Positions 1-8,942 are shown, counted from the first letter of the stretch. The stretch is 31,266 nucleotides of DNA from Fidelibacterota bacterium (GCA_030634675.1 DAOWAH010000002.1:1-31266), one strand, 5' to 3'. Notes: generated by a model not told the origin, from the sequence alone. Made by a program: numbers and translations.

Positions 1-579
1 AAACATGTGGGGATATTTCTCCGGTTTGTCATCACCCGCGGTAACGGTGATGCTCGGGAAGTTGTTGTTTTTGTTCTCTGTATATAGAGCCGTACAGACC
101 AGGGTACCGACATTTTCGATCATTAAAACCGATCCGTTCTCCATGGTCAATTCCTTGACGGCACGGGTGATCATACCTGCGTCCAAGTTGCAGCCCGTGC
201 CGGTATTGACTTGCACTACGGGCACGCCGCACTTTTCGATCCGGTCGGCATCACGCATAGTTTGCTGATCACCTTCGATCACGGTGATAGAAACTTTGTC
301 TTTCAATTCAATAATTGTTTTCTCCAGCAGGGTCGTTTTACCGGAGCCGGGAGAGCTGACCAGGTTCAGGGCCAGTATTCCCAGAGCCTCGAAATAACCG
401 CGATTTCGTTCCGCCAGCAGGTTGTTTTTTGACAGCACATCCTGATCCACGTTGATGGTGTGGGAATCGGAATGATCGTGATTGTGGTGATCGTGAGAAT
501 GGGAATGGTCGGATACCTGGCCCGGCTTCCGGATCGTTATTGCTTCTGCCGGTTGTCCGCAGCCGCAAGTATCACACAT
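1..579 (-). CDS. hypB: Hydrogenase nickel incorporation GTPase HypB (3' end beyond window)
   Basis: HypB is the SIMIBI-class GTPase that works with HypA to deliver nickel to the large subunit of [NiFe] hydrogenase in the cytoplasm. The reading frame is open from the ATG at 579 to the window edge, giving 193 residues without the C-terminal end. Visible features are the N-terminal MCDTCGCG nickel-binding motif (residues 1-8), a histidine-rich stretch at 25-40 with eight His, the P-loop SSPGSGKTT at 75-83, EGDQQT at 102-107, and the metal-site segments GTGCNLDA (127-134) and NVGTLVC (156-162). In characterised HypB proteins the first of these reads GCH, with Cys and His as metal ligands. Here the His is Asn131. 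Cys130 and Cys162 are kept. The gene starts 8 bases after the hypA stop, so the two are surely co-transcribed. Family identity is very secure. Confidence 0.95.
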   Translation of the reverse strand, partial: MCDTCGCGQPAEAITIRKPGQVSDHSHSHDHHNHDHSDSHTINVDQDVLSKNNLLAERNRGYFEALGILALNLVSSPGSGKTTLLEKTIIELKDKVSITVIEGDQQTMRDADRIEKCGVPVVQVNTGTGCNLDAGMITRAVKELTMENGSVLMIENVGTLVCTALYTENKNNNFPSITVTAGDDKPEKYPHMF

Positions 580-587
580 AGTTCATC

Positions 588-929
588 CTAATCAACATTA
601 ATGGTTTTGATTTTCAATTCCCGCCCCAGGAGGATGTCAATTTTGAAGCCGCCGCAAGCCGGACAAGCCGTCAGGTAGGTTTCGGCCGGGAAATCTTCGG
701 TGCAATCAAGACAGTAACCTTTCGCGGCTATTTCATTGATCTGCAATTCGGCCCCCTCGGCAATGGTACCTTTACAGGCCGCGGCAAAGTAGAATTCCAG
801 CGATTCGATCATCACCCCCGCCAGACTACCGATATCGAGAGCAATCGAATTGATTTTCTGCGCCTCATTCTGAAGAGCCTGGCTGGTGGCGATTTCCACC
901 ACATTCATGGCGATTGACATTTCGTGCAC
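588..929 (-). CDS. hypA: Hydrogenase maturation nickel metallochaperone HypA
   Basis: HypA binds nickel and passes it, with HypB, into the active site of [NiFe] hydrogenase. The 113-residue length is typical. The start is GTG at 929, which is required because it yields the invariant N-terminus MHE, whose His2 is the nickel ligand. The structural zinc site is formed by two Cys pairs, CLDC (73-76) and CPAC (89-92). hypB follows after 8 bases. No strong Shine-Dalgarno sequence is visible ahead of the GTG. The hydrogenase structural genes and the other hyp genes are not in the window and may lie beyond the left edge, downstream of hypB. Confidence 0.95.
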   Translation of the reverse strand: MHEMSIAMNVVEIATSQALQNEAQKINSIALDIGSLAGVMIESLEFYFAAACKGTIAEGAELQINEIAAKGYCLDCTEDFPAETYLTACPACGGFKIDILLGRELKIKTINVD

Positions 930-1007
930 GATTTTACAATCTTGGGCAGTGAATTTACTGATGGGGAACAGTAATTAGTGATAAGTAATCCGTGATGAGA
1001 GAGAACA

Positions 1008-1023
1008 TTTTGGCGTGCCAAAA
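1008..1023. repeat. Inverted repeat, 7-base arms, 2-base centre
   Basis: TTTTGGCGTGCCAAAA forms arms TTTTGGC and GCCAAAA around GT. It lies about 80 bases upstream of the hypA start. It could be an operator or part of a mobile palindromic repeat. No function is shown by the sequence alone. Confidence 0.45.
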
Positions 1024-1093
1024 CGAGAGCGGTGAGTAACGAGAGGTGCCTGCGGCTGGTTAGGGGATACCGGCTGAATTTCTATTGGGGTTA

Positions 1094-1121
1094 GTAGGGA
1101 CAACACATGTGTTGTCCCTAC
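1094..1121. repeat. Perfect 28-base palindrome
   Basis: The sequence reads the same on both strands: arms GTAGGGACAACACA and TGTGTTGTCCCTAC meet with no spacer. Its perfection over 14 bases per arm, in a gap next to a second inverted repeat, suggests a REP- or MITE-like interspersed repeat rather than an ordinary operator. It is about 165 bases upstream of hypA and downstream of the LytTR regulator. Confidence 0.7.
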
Positions 1122-1247
1122 ACAATTGCATTTTGAAAATTTAAACTGTTAAAACGGTTGGATAATTGGGTGCCCGGTTACCCGCGACGAAGGTCATAGA
1201 CTGTTAAAATAAATCTCCCTGCTCCTCGGTACCCTCGCACCTTAGCG

Positions 1248-1994
1248 TTATTTCTTCCCAGCCATGAAACCATCCACCAGTTTCATGAAATCGCCCCGGT
1301 AACTGGCACCCACCGGCAGGCTGTCTTCCCGGATGCGGACGCGGTTGGCTTCGATGGAATCGATGTGGGCAATATTGACAATATATGATTTATGAATCCG
1401 GGGGAAATGTTCCGGGGCCAGTAAATCTTCCATTTTTTTCAGTGACATGTAAGTCACCAATGCCTTGCGTTGCGTAACCACCCGCACGTAGTCGCCCACC
1501 GCTTCTAAGTAGAGAATATCACGCAAGTCCACCCGCACCATTTTTTTATCCTCTTTGACAAAGATAAACTGGTCCCCAGTCTTGGCCGCTTCGGAAAGCT
1601 TTACAATGGTTTCGGTCGGTTGGGGTGCCAGGCGCGCCCGGGCCTTTTCCAGCGCCCGCAGAAAGCGGTCCAGGGCGAAGGGTTTGTGGAGATAATCGAC
1701 AACATCCAGGTCGAAGCCATCGATGGCATGCTCCCGGTAGGCCGTGGTAATGATCACCAGTGGTGGATTAGCCAGGGTCCGTAGAAATTCCAACCCAGAT
1801 AGCCTGGGCATATTGATGTCCAGAAAAATCAGATCGGGCTGGTGATTGTGTAATGCCTCTAAGGCTTCGAAGGCGTTCTTGCATTCGGCCAGTATGGTGA
1901 CGCTGGGTACATCTTCGAGGTATTTCCGCACGACCCGGCGGGCGGGCATTTCATCATCAACGATAATACAAGTCAGGTTGGCGGCAGAAGACAT
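1248..1994 (-). CDS. LytTR-family response regulator
   Basis: This is a DNA-binding response regulator of the LytR/AlgR class, phosphorylated by the histidine kinase encoded just upstream. The receiver domain spans about residues 6-125: acidic pair D13-D14, phospho-acceptor Asp59 in LIFLDI, and the conserved Lys in the HKPF motif near 107. The LytTR DNA-binding domain spans about 140-245 and includes FVKEDKKMVRV, DILYLEAVGDYVRV and the FPRIHKSYIVN segment. Its 248 residues fit the family. The start lies 6 bases after the kinase stop, an operon arrangement. The direct target cannot be read from the protein, but the divergent RND efflux operon is the obvious candidate. Confidence 0.93.
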   Translation of the reverse strand: MSSAANLTCIIVDDEMPARRVVRKYLEDVPSVTILAECKNAFEALEALHNHQPDLIFLDINMPRLSGLEFLRTLANPPLVIITTAYREHAIDGFDLDVVDYLHKPFALDRFLRALEKARARLAPQPTETIVKLSEAAKTGDQFIFVKEDKKMVRVDLRDILYLEAVGDYVRVVTQRKALVTYMSLKKMEDLLAPEHFPRIHKSYIVNIAHIDSIEANRVRIREDSLPVGASYRGDFMKLVDGFMAGKK

Positions 1995-2000
1995 CGAAAA

Positions 2001-3098
2001 TTACCTCAAGTCAATTCTTAAATTCACCCGGAATTTACCATCTTTATCAACAATCTCCATTTCATGTTTGCCGGGATAAATCAATTCCAGGCGTTTACTG
2101 ACATTCATCAGGCCAATCCCGCCGGTGCCACCGTCTTCCTGCCCGATAACTGGTTCATCAAACAGATTTTCAATCGATAGTTCCAGAATATCGTTCTCGG
2201 AAACATTTAGATCAATATTGATATAAGGAGAGCCTTCGCGGATATTGACCCCGTACTTGAAAGCATTTTCCAGCAGGGGAATAAACAGGAGCGGAGCCAG
2301 CTCATGTCCATTTTCCGGAATGGTGATATTCAGGTTGACCTTAACACTTTCGTCCACACGGACTTTTTCCAATGCCATGAAATTTTTGATAAATTCAATT
2401 TCTTTCGATAGCGGCACCCGGGCATCCTGGCATTCATAAATCATATAATTCATCAGACCGGATAGTTTCAAAATCATCTCCGGGGTTTGCTCTGATTTAA
2501 ATAAACTGTGGGAATAAATATTGTTCAGGGTGTTGAAGAGAAAATGGGGATTGATCTGGGCCTTCAGGGAATCCAATTCCGCATGAAGATTGCTGCTTTC
2601 CAGGTCCTTAACCCGCAGGGCGATTTCATTGAGTCGAGCTGATTCTTTGACAAAGTGCAGGAAAGAAGTCACGGCAACAAAAAAGAACTGCAACATCATA
2701 TACATAAAGATATAAAATTCAATTTCTTTACCAACCCTGTGTCTTCTGGCGCCTTTAAACAACGGTGGGTCAGGCAGAAACACCTCGATGATAAAATTAA
2801 TCATGATTGATATTAGCAGCGTCGCTGCCAACAGCATAATGGCATATTGCAGATATTTTTTCTGATCAATATAGCGGGGAATTAAAATTCTAAGATTTAG
2901 ATAAACCGCCAGTAGTAATCCGGACAGGTGAACTATCTCAAACAGGGCAACCGTTAATCCCTCGCCTTCGCTGATGCCTCGTGATAAATGAAAAGAAGAA
3001 AACAGTGTCATGTACGCCAACCAGAACAACAGATGCTGAGCCCAACGCTTTTCAAATAATCCCCTGACCGGGAAACTGGTATTTACCGTCCAGCCCAT
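2001..3098 (-). CDS. LytS/YpdA-type membrane sensor histidine kinase
   Basis: This is an inner-membrane sensor kinase of the His_kinase (PF06580) type that pairs with LytTR regulators. The N-terminal part holds about four membrane helices, near residues 20-37, 50-70, 84-106 and 128-148, with no recognisable periplasmic sensor domain. The phospho-acceptor is His185 in QINPHFLFNTLNNI. The ATP-binding part has LLENAFKYG with Asn278 and the glycine box GGTGGIGL at 323-330. At 365 residues it is complete. The gene heads a two-gene operon and its start faces the RND operon across a 265-base gap. The stimulus is unknown. Confidence 0.93.
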   Translation of the reverse strand: MGWTVNTSFPVRGLFEKRWAQHLLFWLAYMTLFSSFHLSRGISEGEGLTVALFEIVHLSGLLLAVYLNLRILIPRYIDQKKYLQYAIMLLAATLLISIMINFIIEVFLPDPPLFKGARRHRVGKEIEFYIFMYMMLQFFFVAVTSFLHFVKESARLNEIALRVKDLESSNLHAELDSLKAQINPHFLFNTLNNIYSHSLFKSEQTPEMILKLSGLMNYMIYECQDARVPLSKEIEFIKNFMALEKVRVDESVKVNLNITIPENGHELAPLLFIPLLENAFKYGVNIREGSPYINIDLNVSENDILELSIENLFDEPVIGQEDGGTGGIGLMNVSKRLELIYPGKHEMEIVDKDGKFRVNLRIDLR

Positions 3099-3231
3099 CT
3101 TAAGAACTTGTATTTGCTTTGTAAAACATGGTGGAAACTATCACTGTGACAATAATCTTTCCCGCAATTTTAGAGATTCGGGGACACGCCAGCGGTGAAC
3201 ACACCTTTTTACAGGATGAATGAATAATTAG

Positions 3232-3289
3232 GCGCTCATCTTGATTTTACCCTGGTTTATTGCTCACAGCATGCGTTCATCTAATTATT
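3232..3289 (+). promoter_or_regulatory. Paired direct repeats in the kinase/efflux divergent gap; possible regulator site
   Basis: Two similar segments, GCGCTCATCTTGATTTT at 3232-3248 and GCGTTCATCTAATTATT at 3273-3289, lie in direct orientation with starts 41 bases apart. LytTR proteins bind pairs of short imperfect direct repeats on one face of the helix, and 41 bases is close to four turns. The nonamer AATAATTAG (3223-3231) also recurs inverted at 3281-3289. Assignment to the adjacent regulator is inference, and chance similarity in AT-rich DNA is possible. Confidence 0.22.
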
Positions 3290-3363
3290 TTTCGCTCCTA
3301 CGGGGGAACTGGATAATATCCGCCTGCATTCAATGCTGATTAATTAACATTTGAGGACTAACA

Positions 3364-4470
3364 ATGAATCAATCATTAAAAAGAATTATTACCGCTTCCG
3401 GAGTATTAACCATCGCTTTAATTATAACTGTTCTGTTAATTGCCTCCCGGAAGGCACCGCAGAGAAAACCAAATTTTGACACCAGGCCTACAATCAGCAC
3501 GATTGAGGTAAATAATGATAATATTCAATTACAGGTAGCCGTTATCGGTAAACTGACAGCTCGGGAACATGTTCAGATTTCCGCTGAAGTCGGTGGTGTG
3601 CTAGAAACCACCCCAAAGTCGTTTCTCGAAGGCACCACTTACCGGAAAGGTGAACCGATGCTGCAAATTCGTTCGGAAGAAGCCGAGCTGGGGTTGATGG
3701 CTCAGCGTAGCAACCTGCTGATGAAAATTGCTCAACTTTTACCCGATCTAAAATTCGATCACCCGGAAAGTTATGCCCTCTGGGAAGAATACCTGAATCA
3801 ATATCAAATTGACCAACCCGTTGAACCACTACCGGAACCCAGCGGTGACCGAGAAAAATTATTTGTGGCCGGCCGAGGAATTTATCAGAATTATTATGAA
3901 ATTAAGGTTCAGGAAACCCGCCTGAGTAAATACACTTTATATGCACCATTTGACGGAATCGTAATCCAGAGCAATATTAAGCCCGGGACGCTGGTAATGA
4001 ATGGTCAGAAGTTGGGGGAATTTATCAACACCGATTTCTATGATCTGGAAACACAGGTTTCGGTTGAGGAAATCGGCTATGTTGCCCTTGGCGACCAGGT
4101 TGAACTTCATGATGGTAACAGAGCCGCCGAATGGACCGGCACCGTAACTAGAATCGGCAACAGCCTTGATCCAGCATCGCAAATGGTAAACGTATATGTA
4201 ACCCTGGCCGGAACTGATTTAAAGGCAGGTCAATATTTACAGGGCTCAATCAATACATCAACGGTCGTACTGGCAGTTGAAATACCTCGTAAAATTATAA
4301 CCAATACCAACTCAGTGTTAGTGGTGGCTGATGATATAATTCACGAACAGCCGGTAAATATTATCGCCGTGCTCGGCAACGTTGCCTTTGTAACCGGTTT
4401 GGAAAATGGAATCAACCTCTCTACCAAAACTCAAAATTTGTATGATGGTCTTCAGGTTAAAACATTATAA
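3364..4470 (+). CDS. RND efflux periplasmic adaptor (membrane fusion protein)
   Basis: This is the adaptor subunit of a tripartite efflux pump, bridging the RND transporter and the outer-membrane channel. It is 368 residues with an N-terminal membrane anchor (about 8-28) and no lipobox. The two lipoyl half-motifs are visible: HVQISAEVGGVLE near residues 69-81 and YTLYAPFDGIVIQ near 196-208. They are followed by the beta-barrel region (VSVEEIGYVALGDQVEL). The segment between the halves is only about 95 residues. It holds a Trp/Tyr-rich loop (LKFDHPESYALWEEYL) instead of a long regular coiled coil. The ATG follows GAGG at 8 bases. It is the first gene of a three-gene operon with the pump and TolC-like genes. 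The substrate is unknown. Confidence 0.92.
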   Translation: MNQSLKRIITASGVLTIALIITVLLIASRKAPQRKPNFDTRPTISTIEVNNDNIQLQVAVIGKLTAREHVQISAEVGGVLETTPKSFLEGTTYRKGEPMLQIRSEEAELGLMAQRSNLLMKIAQLLPDLKFDHPESYALWEEYLNQYQIDQPVEPLPEPSGDREKLFVAGRGIYQNYYEIKVQETRLSKYTLYAPFDGIVIQSNIKPGTLVMNGQKLGEFINTDFYDLETQVSVEEIGYVALGDQVELHDGNRAAEWTGTVTRIGNSLDPASQMVNVYVTLAGTDLKAGQYLQGSINTSTVVLAVEIPRKIITNTNSVLVVADDIIHEQPVNIIAVLGNVAFVTGLENGINLSTKTQNLYDGLQVKTL

Positions 4471-4508
4471 ATCGCTGATTATTTAGCAATCTGACCACAG
4501 GAAAATTA

Positions 4509-7500
4509 ATGAAACGATTGATCGAATATTTTATCAAGTACCCGACGGCCGGTAACGTTGTTATTCTGCTGATTGTAGTGCTGGGTTATTTCGGATTTAC
4601 CAGTTTGCGTTCAACCATGATGCCCCAGGTTGACCCGGGCGTAATTTTGATATCTGCCGTATACCCCGGTGCATCTCCCCAGGAAATCGAGGAGGGGGTG
4701 GTCCTTAAAATCGAGGATAATCTGAAAGGTATCACCGGGATAAAAAAGATCAGCTCCCGATCCCGCGAAAACGTCGGAAATATCACGGTGGAGATTATCA
4801 GTGGTTTCGATTCCGATATTGTCCTGCAGGATGTAAAAAACGCCATTGATGGAGTCAGTTCTTTTCCCACCGGGATGGAACCACCCAATGTAAGTAAGTG
4901 GGAATTTCGTTCTAAAGCCGTCGATTTCATGATCAGTGGCGATGTCGACCTGAAGATTCTGAAAGTGAAAGCTCATGAAATTGAAGACGATCTGCGGGCG
5001 ATTGATGGAATTTCAAAAACGGTCATCAGCGGTTTTCCCGATGAAGAAATAGAGATCGCTTTTCGAGAAGCAGACTTACTGACCTACAACATGACTTTTA
5101 ACGAAGCCGTGGCGGCCATTAAATCCGCCAATATCGATCTTACCGGTGGAATAATTCGCGGTGTGGACGAGGAATTATTCATCCGCACAACCCAGAAAAA
5201 ATTCTATGCCACCGACTTGCAGAACATTGTTTTGCGCACTTCACAATCCGGTGCTATTGTCCGCCTCAGTGATATTGCTAACGTCCGCGATAAATGGTCC
5301 GATGAACCAGACCGTGTTTATGTGGATGGCAGTCCGGCGGTGGTGATAACCGTTCAGTACACAGCCACGGAAGATATAATTCATATCGCCGAGACGATTG
5401 AAGAATATGTAGTGCTCTTCAATCAACAGAATGGGGCAATCCAGGCTTCGATAATAATTAATAATTCTGTTGGTATTAAAACCATGCAGGAAATCCTGCT
5501 GAGTAATGGCATTCTCGGATTCATCATGGTAATGATCTTCCTCTCCGTCTTTTTAAACATACGGATGTCATTCTGGGTAGCAATCGCTATTCCCCTATCA
5601 TTCATGGGAATGTTTGGCCTGGCTGCAGTCTACGGTTTGACCCTCAACCGGATATCATTATTCGGGATGATCCTGGTGGTGGGGATTCTGGTGGACGACG
5701 GAATTGTAATCGGGGAAAATATTTTTCAACATTTCGAACGGGGCAAGAAGCCCGTTCGGGCAGCCATCGATGGCGCCCTGGAAGTATTACCGGCGGTTTT
5801 TTCCGCCGTTTTGACAACTATCGTAGCATTCTCCGCTCTGCTGATGGTAGAAGGCATGATCGGACAGATGTTCAAGGAAATGGCTTTCGTAGTCATCGCT
5901 GCCCTGGCGGTATCGCTGGTGGAAGGCGCCCTAATCTTACCGGCGCACATAGCTCATTCCGCCGCCCTTAAAACCGACCGTAAATCTTCACGAATGGAAA
6001 AATATGTTACCAAGCTTACGGCCAGCTTCCGGGATCGGTTGTATGCCCCGCTTTTAAAACGGGCTCTGAGAAACAAATTACTGGCACTGTTGACCGTGAC
6101 CGGCCTTTTCATCATCACCATTGGTGGAATGAAAGGCGGTGTAATTCAGGTGGGGTCCAGCGGTTTTGAAAACAATAATTACACTTCCGTTAAATTGGAA
6201 ATGCCCGCTGGTACGCCGGAAAGTTTCACCATGGAGGCCCTGAATAAAATCGAGCAATCGGCCCGCTTTGTCGCCAACAAATTCACAGAAAAAGAAGGCC
6301 AGGAAGTTGTCACCAGCATCGTCAAGCAAATTACTTCAGCCAGTACCGGTGAAATTTATGTAAACCTGGTCGACACTAAAGAGCGAACATTCTCTTCTAC
6401 CGATTTCTCGAACGCCATGCGGAAAAAAACGGGCACAATTGCGGACGCAGAACGGGTCAATTATGTGGAAGAAAGCCATTACGGAAAACCTGTGTCTATT
6501 TCCCTATTAAGCAATAACCTGGAAGATATTAACGGGGCAGTGATTGATTTAAAAAATGAATTGAAACAATTATCCGATCTGAAAAATGTTATTGATAACA
6601 ATCAGGTCGGCATGCGCGAGATCAAGATTACCCTGAAAGACAAAGCTTTTTTACTGGGTCTCGACCTCCAGACGGTAATGAGTCAGGTGCGTAGCGGTTT
6701 CTTCGGGGCAGAAGTCCAACGGATAAATCGTGGCCTTGATGAAATAAAGATTTGGGTGCGCTATAACCTTGAGGATCGCGCCTCAATCGGCAGCCTAGAA
6801 AATATGCGTATCCGAACCGCCCAGGGTCTGTCGGTCCCCTTGCAAGATATCGCCCAGCTTGAGTTTGAACGTTCGGTCACAACGATCAATCACATTAACG
6901 GCCGCCGTGAAGTTACGGTAGAGGCGGACGCCCTCAGTAAGGCGGTTAATATCAATGAAATCAAGAATGAAATTGAACAGAAAATACTACCAAAGATTGA
7001 ATCCAAATATCCCGGGATACAGTATTATTTTGGCGGACGCAAAGAACGGATGCGGGAAACGCAGCAATCGATGGTGGCGATCATACCACCGGTTATGATA
7101 GTTCTTTTCGCGATCATTGCCTTCACTTTCCGCTCATTTGTTCAGGCTTTTCTAATCCTGGGCTTGTTGCCGCTGGGGCTGATTGGCATCGGGTGGGGTC
7201 ACGCCATTCACGGCCAAGCTATCGATATGCCGTCCTATTTCGGAGTCATCGCCCTGTTGGGAATTATGGTGAACGACTCAATTGTTCTAATTAATACCCT
7301 GAATCGAAAATTGCGGGAGAAAGTGAAATTTATGGAAGCCGTATTTCAGGCTGGTGTTTCCCGTTTCCGGCCGATTGTCCTGACTTCACTTACCACAATG
7401 GCCGGCCTGTTCCCACTAATTCTAGCCAACGACCCCAACGCTCAGCATACCGTTCCCATGGCGATTTCTGTAGCCTATGGCGTGCTGGTGGCTACCTTTA

Positions 7501-7643
7501 TTACTTTGCTGGTTCTACCGGTTCTACTGGTATTAATCAATAGTATTAACCGTCAGTTGGTAAAATTCAGAACCGGGAATCTGCCAACCCGGGAATCCGT
7601 CGAGCGGGCAGTTAAAGAGCAATCCTTTGAAAAATTAATTTGA
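4509..7643 (+). CDS. RND-family inner-membrane efflux transporter (AcrB-like)
   Basis: This is a proton-driven RND pump of the hydrophobe/amphiphile efflux family. It is 1044 residues, full length for the family. The first helix is at about 15-33, followed by a large periplasmic porter domain beginning TMMPQVDPGVILISAVYPGA. Helix 4 carries the proton-relay pair Asp396-Asp397 in GILVDDGIVIGEN. The second half repeats the layout, with another porter domain and a helix bundle from about residue 845. In AcrB the corresponding late helix carries Lys940; here it reads GIMVNDSIVLIN with no Lys, as in many divergent RND pumps. It sits 38 bases after the adaptor gene and 15 before the outer-membrane factor gene. 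Confidence 0.95.
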   Translation: MKRLIEYFIKYPTAGNVVILLIVVLGYFGFTSLRSTMMPQVDPGVILISAVYPGASPQEIEEGVVLKIEDNLKGITGIKKISSRSRENVGNITVEIISGFDSDIVLQDVKNAIDGVSSFPTGMEPPNVSKWEFRSKAVDFMISGDVDLKILKVKAHEIEDDLRAIDGISKTVISGFPDEEIEIAFREADLLTYNMTFNEAVAAIKSANIDLTGGIIRGVDEELFIRTTQKKFYATDLQNIVLRTSQSGAIVRLSDIANVRDKWSDEPDRVYVDGSPAVVITVQYTATEDIIHIAETIEEYVVLFNQQNGAIQASIIINNSVGIKTMQEILLSNGILGFIMVMIFLSVFLNIRMSFWVAIAIPLSFMGMFGLAAVYGLTLNRISLFGMILVVGILVDDGIVIGENIFQHFERGKKPVRAAIDGALEVLPAVFSAVLTTIVAFSALLMVEGMIGQMFKEMAFVVIAALAVSLVEGALILPAHIAHSAALKTDRKSSRMEKYVTKLTASFRDRLYAPLLKRALRNKLLALLTVTGLFIITIGGMKGGVIQVGSSGFENNNYTSVKLEMPAGTPESFTMEALNKIEQSARFVANKFTEKEGQEVVTSIVKQITSASTGEIYVNLVDTKERTFSSTDFSNAMRKKTGTIADAERVNYVEESHYGKPVSISLLSNNLEDINGAVIDLKNELKQLSDLKNVIDNNQVGMREIKITLKDKAFLLGLDLQTVMSQVRSGFFGAEVQRINRGLDEIKIWVRYNLEDRASIGSLENMRIRTAQGLSVPLQDIAQLEFERSVTTINHINGRREVTVEADALSKAVNINEIKNEIEQKILPKIESKYPGIQYYFGGRKERMRETQQSMVAIIPPVMIVLFAIIAFTFRSFVQAFLILGLLPLGLIGIGWGHAIHGQAIDMPSYFGVIALLGIMVNDSIVLINTLNRKLREKVKFMEAVFQAGVSRFRPIVLTSLTTMAGLFPLILANDPNAQHTVPMAISVAYGVLVATFITLLVLPVLLVLINSINRQLVKFRTGNLPTRESVERAVKEQSFEKLI

Positions 7644-7658
7644 TTTTAAGGAATTAAA

Positions 7659-8942
7659 ATGAAGCAATTATTAACCACGATTATTTTGACTTTTCCCGGA
7701 TTTATATTAGCCGCCAGCCCAGAGAATCTCAGTCTGGAAAATGCTTTTAAGGTGGCTTTAAATAATAATTATCAAATTCAGATTGCCCGCAACCTGACTG
7801 CGGTGAGTAATAATAACGCTACCCGCGGTAATGCGGGTTTACTGCCCAACCTGAATGCCAGCACCGGAGCTAATTATACCGATTTCAATGGTATTCAAAA
7901 TGGTGTTGTCGTGGGTAGCGCCAGCACGAATACTTCGGCCGGCTTAAGTCTGTCTTATACCCTTTTTAACGGCCTGAGTCAAATATACGCCTACCGGAAT
8001 TTGAAAGAACAACTGAATTCGGCGGAACTACAGGAACGACTCACGATTGAAAGCACCCTGCTGGGTGTGGCTCAGGCTTATTTTAATCTGATCACGGCTG
8101 ATCAGAACCTGGCAATTGCGGAAGAACAATTGCGGGTGTCGCAGGAACGGTTGACCCTCTCCCGTGAAAGAATGGAGTTGGGAAGCCTGGGGCGCCTCGA
8201 TTATCTCAGTGCCCAGGTAGATTTTAATTCTGATTCTATCGCTTTTATGAATATTCAGCAGGCCGAAGATGAAGCCCGACGCAATCTCAATATTTTATTG
8301 GGCTGGCAATCAGAAAAGGAAATTGCTGTACAACCCGATATTAGCCCTTTTACCAACTATGATCTGGCTGATTTATCGGAGAAAACCAGATTAAACAGCA
8401 GCGTTCTCCTCCTTTCCGCCAGCTCAGTGGAACAGTCCCAACTCAACCTTAAATCAAGTAAAACATCTTTTTTACCCCAGTTGACCTATTCCACTTCCAT
8501 CGGCCGCGATCAAACCGCTCTTGATTTTGGGATTGGTCTGGACGACCCCAATAAAGCACTGCGGCATAATTTTAATTTTAGTTGGAATTTATTCAATGGT
8601 GGAAAGCGTAAAACCAATGTTCAGAATGCCCGGATCGCTCTAAAGAATGCCGAATTAAACGAGGCTGATGCTTTGCTTAACCTGGAAAAGGATGTGGTCT
8701 CTTTTCACTCTGCTTATGGCAACAGTCTGACAACCCTGGCAAGCGAGCAGAAAACGCTGGAATACGCCCAGTTGAATTTTGAACGCGCCCGGGAATTATT
8801 CCGATTGGGACAGATCACTTCGCTGCAATTCCGGGAGGCTCAACTAAATCTTTCCCGTACCCAAATCGGAATTACCCAGGCCAGATACGCGGCCCGCAAC
8901 TATGAATTAAAATTGCTGCAGCTCAGCGGTCAGTTGCTGTAA
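7659..8942 (+). CDS. TolC-like outer-membrane efflux protein
   Basis: This is the outer-membrane channel of the RND system. It is 427 residues with a cleavable signal peptide (residues 1-19, ending ILAAS) and two outer-membrane-efflux repeats rich in Leu, Asn and Ala. Each repeat shows the usual pattern: LSLENAFKVALNNN at the start, then ARNLTAVSNNNATRGNAGLLPNL. The second repeat has LKSSKTSFLPQLTYSTSIG and closes with FRLGQITSLQFREAQLNLSRTQ. The start has AAGGAATTAAAATG, a good ribosome site. It is the last gene of the operon and is followed by a small inverted repeat. Confidence 0.93.
   Translation: MKQLLTTIILTFPGFILAASPENLSLENAFKVALNNNYQIQIARNLTAVSNNNATRGNAGLLPNLNASTGANYTDFNGIQNGVVVGSASTNTSAGLSLSYTLFNGLSQIYAYRNLKEQLNSAELQERLTIESTLLGVAQAYFNLITADQNLAIAEEQLRVSQERLTLSRERMELGSLGRLDYLSAQVDFNSDSIAFMNIQQAEDEARRNLNILLGWQSEKEIAVQPDISPFTNYDLADLSEKTRLNSSVLLLSASSVEQSQLNLKSSKTSFLPQLTYSTSIGRDQTALDFGIGLDDPNKALRHNFNFSWNLFNGGKRKTNVQNARIALKNAELNEADALLNLEKDVVSFHSAYGNSLTTLASEQKTLEYAQLNFERARELFRLGQITSLQFREAQLNLSRTQIGITQARYAARNYELKLLQLSGQLL

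Larger units (their letters stand above)
930..1247. other. 318-base gap between hypA and the LytTR regulator gene, with two palindromes
   Basis: No convincing coding frame. The gap holds a 16-base hairpin sequence (1008-1023), a perfect 28-base palindrome (1094-1121), and a repetitive GTGATAAGTAAT-like stretch near 978-1000. The nonamer CTGTTAAAA occurs twice, near 1146 and 1201. The upstream signals of hypA must lie here, but I cannot pick a promoter with confidence. Confidence 0.6.

Noticed and set aside
3542..3829. Minus-strand frame inside the RND adaptor gene
   Set aside because: Shadow of the adaptor coding sequence.
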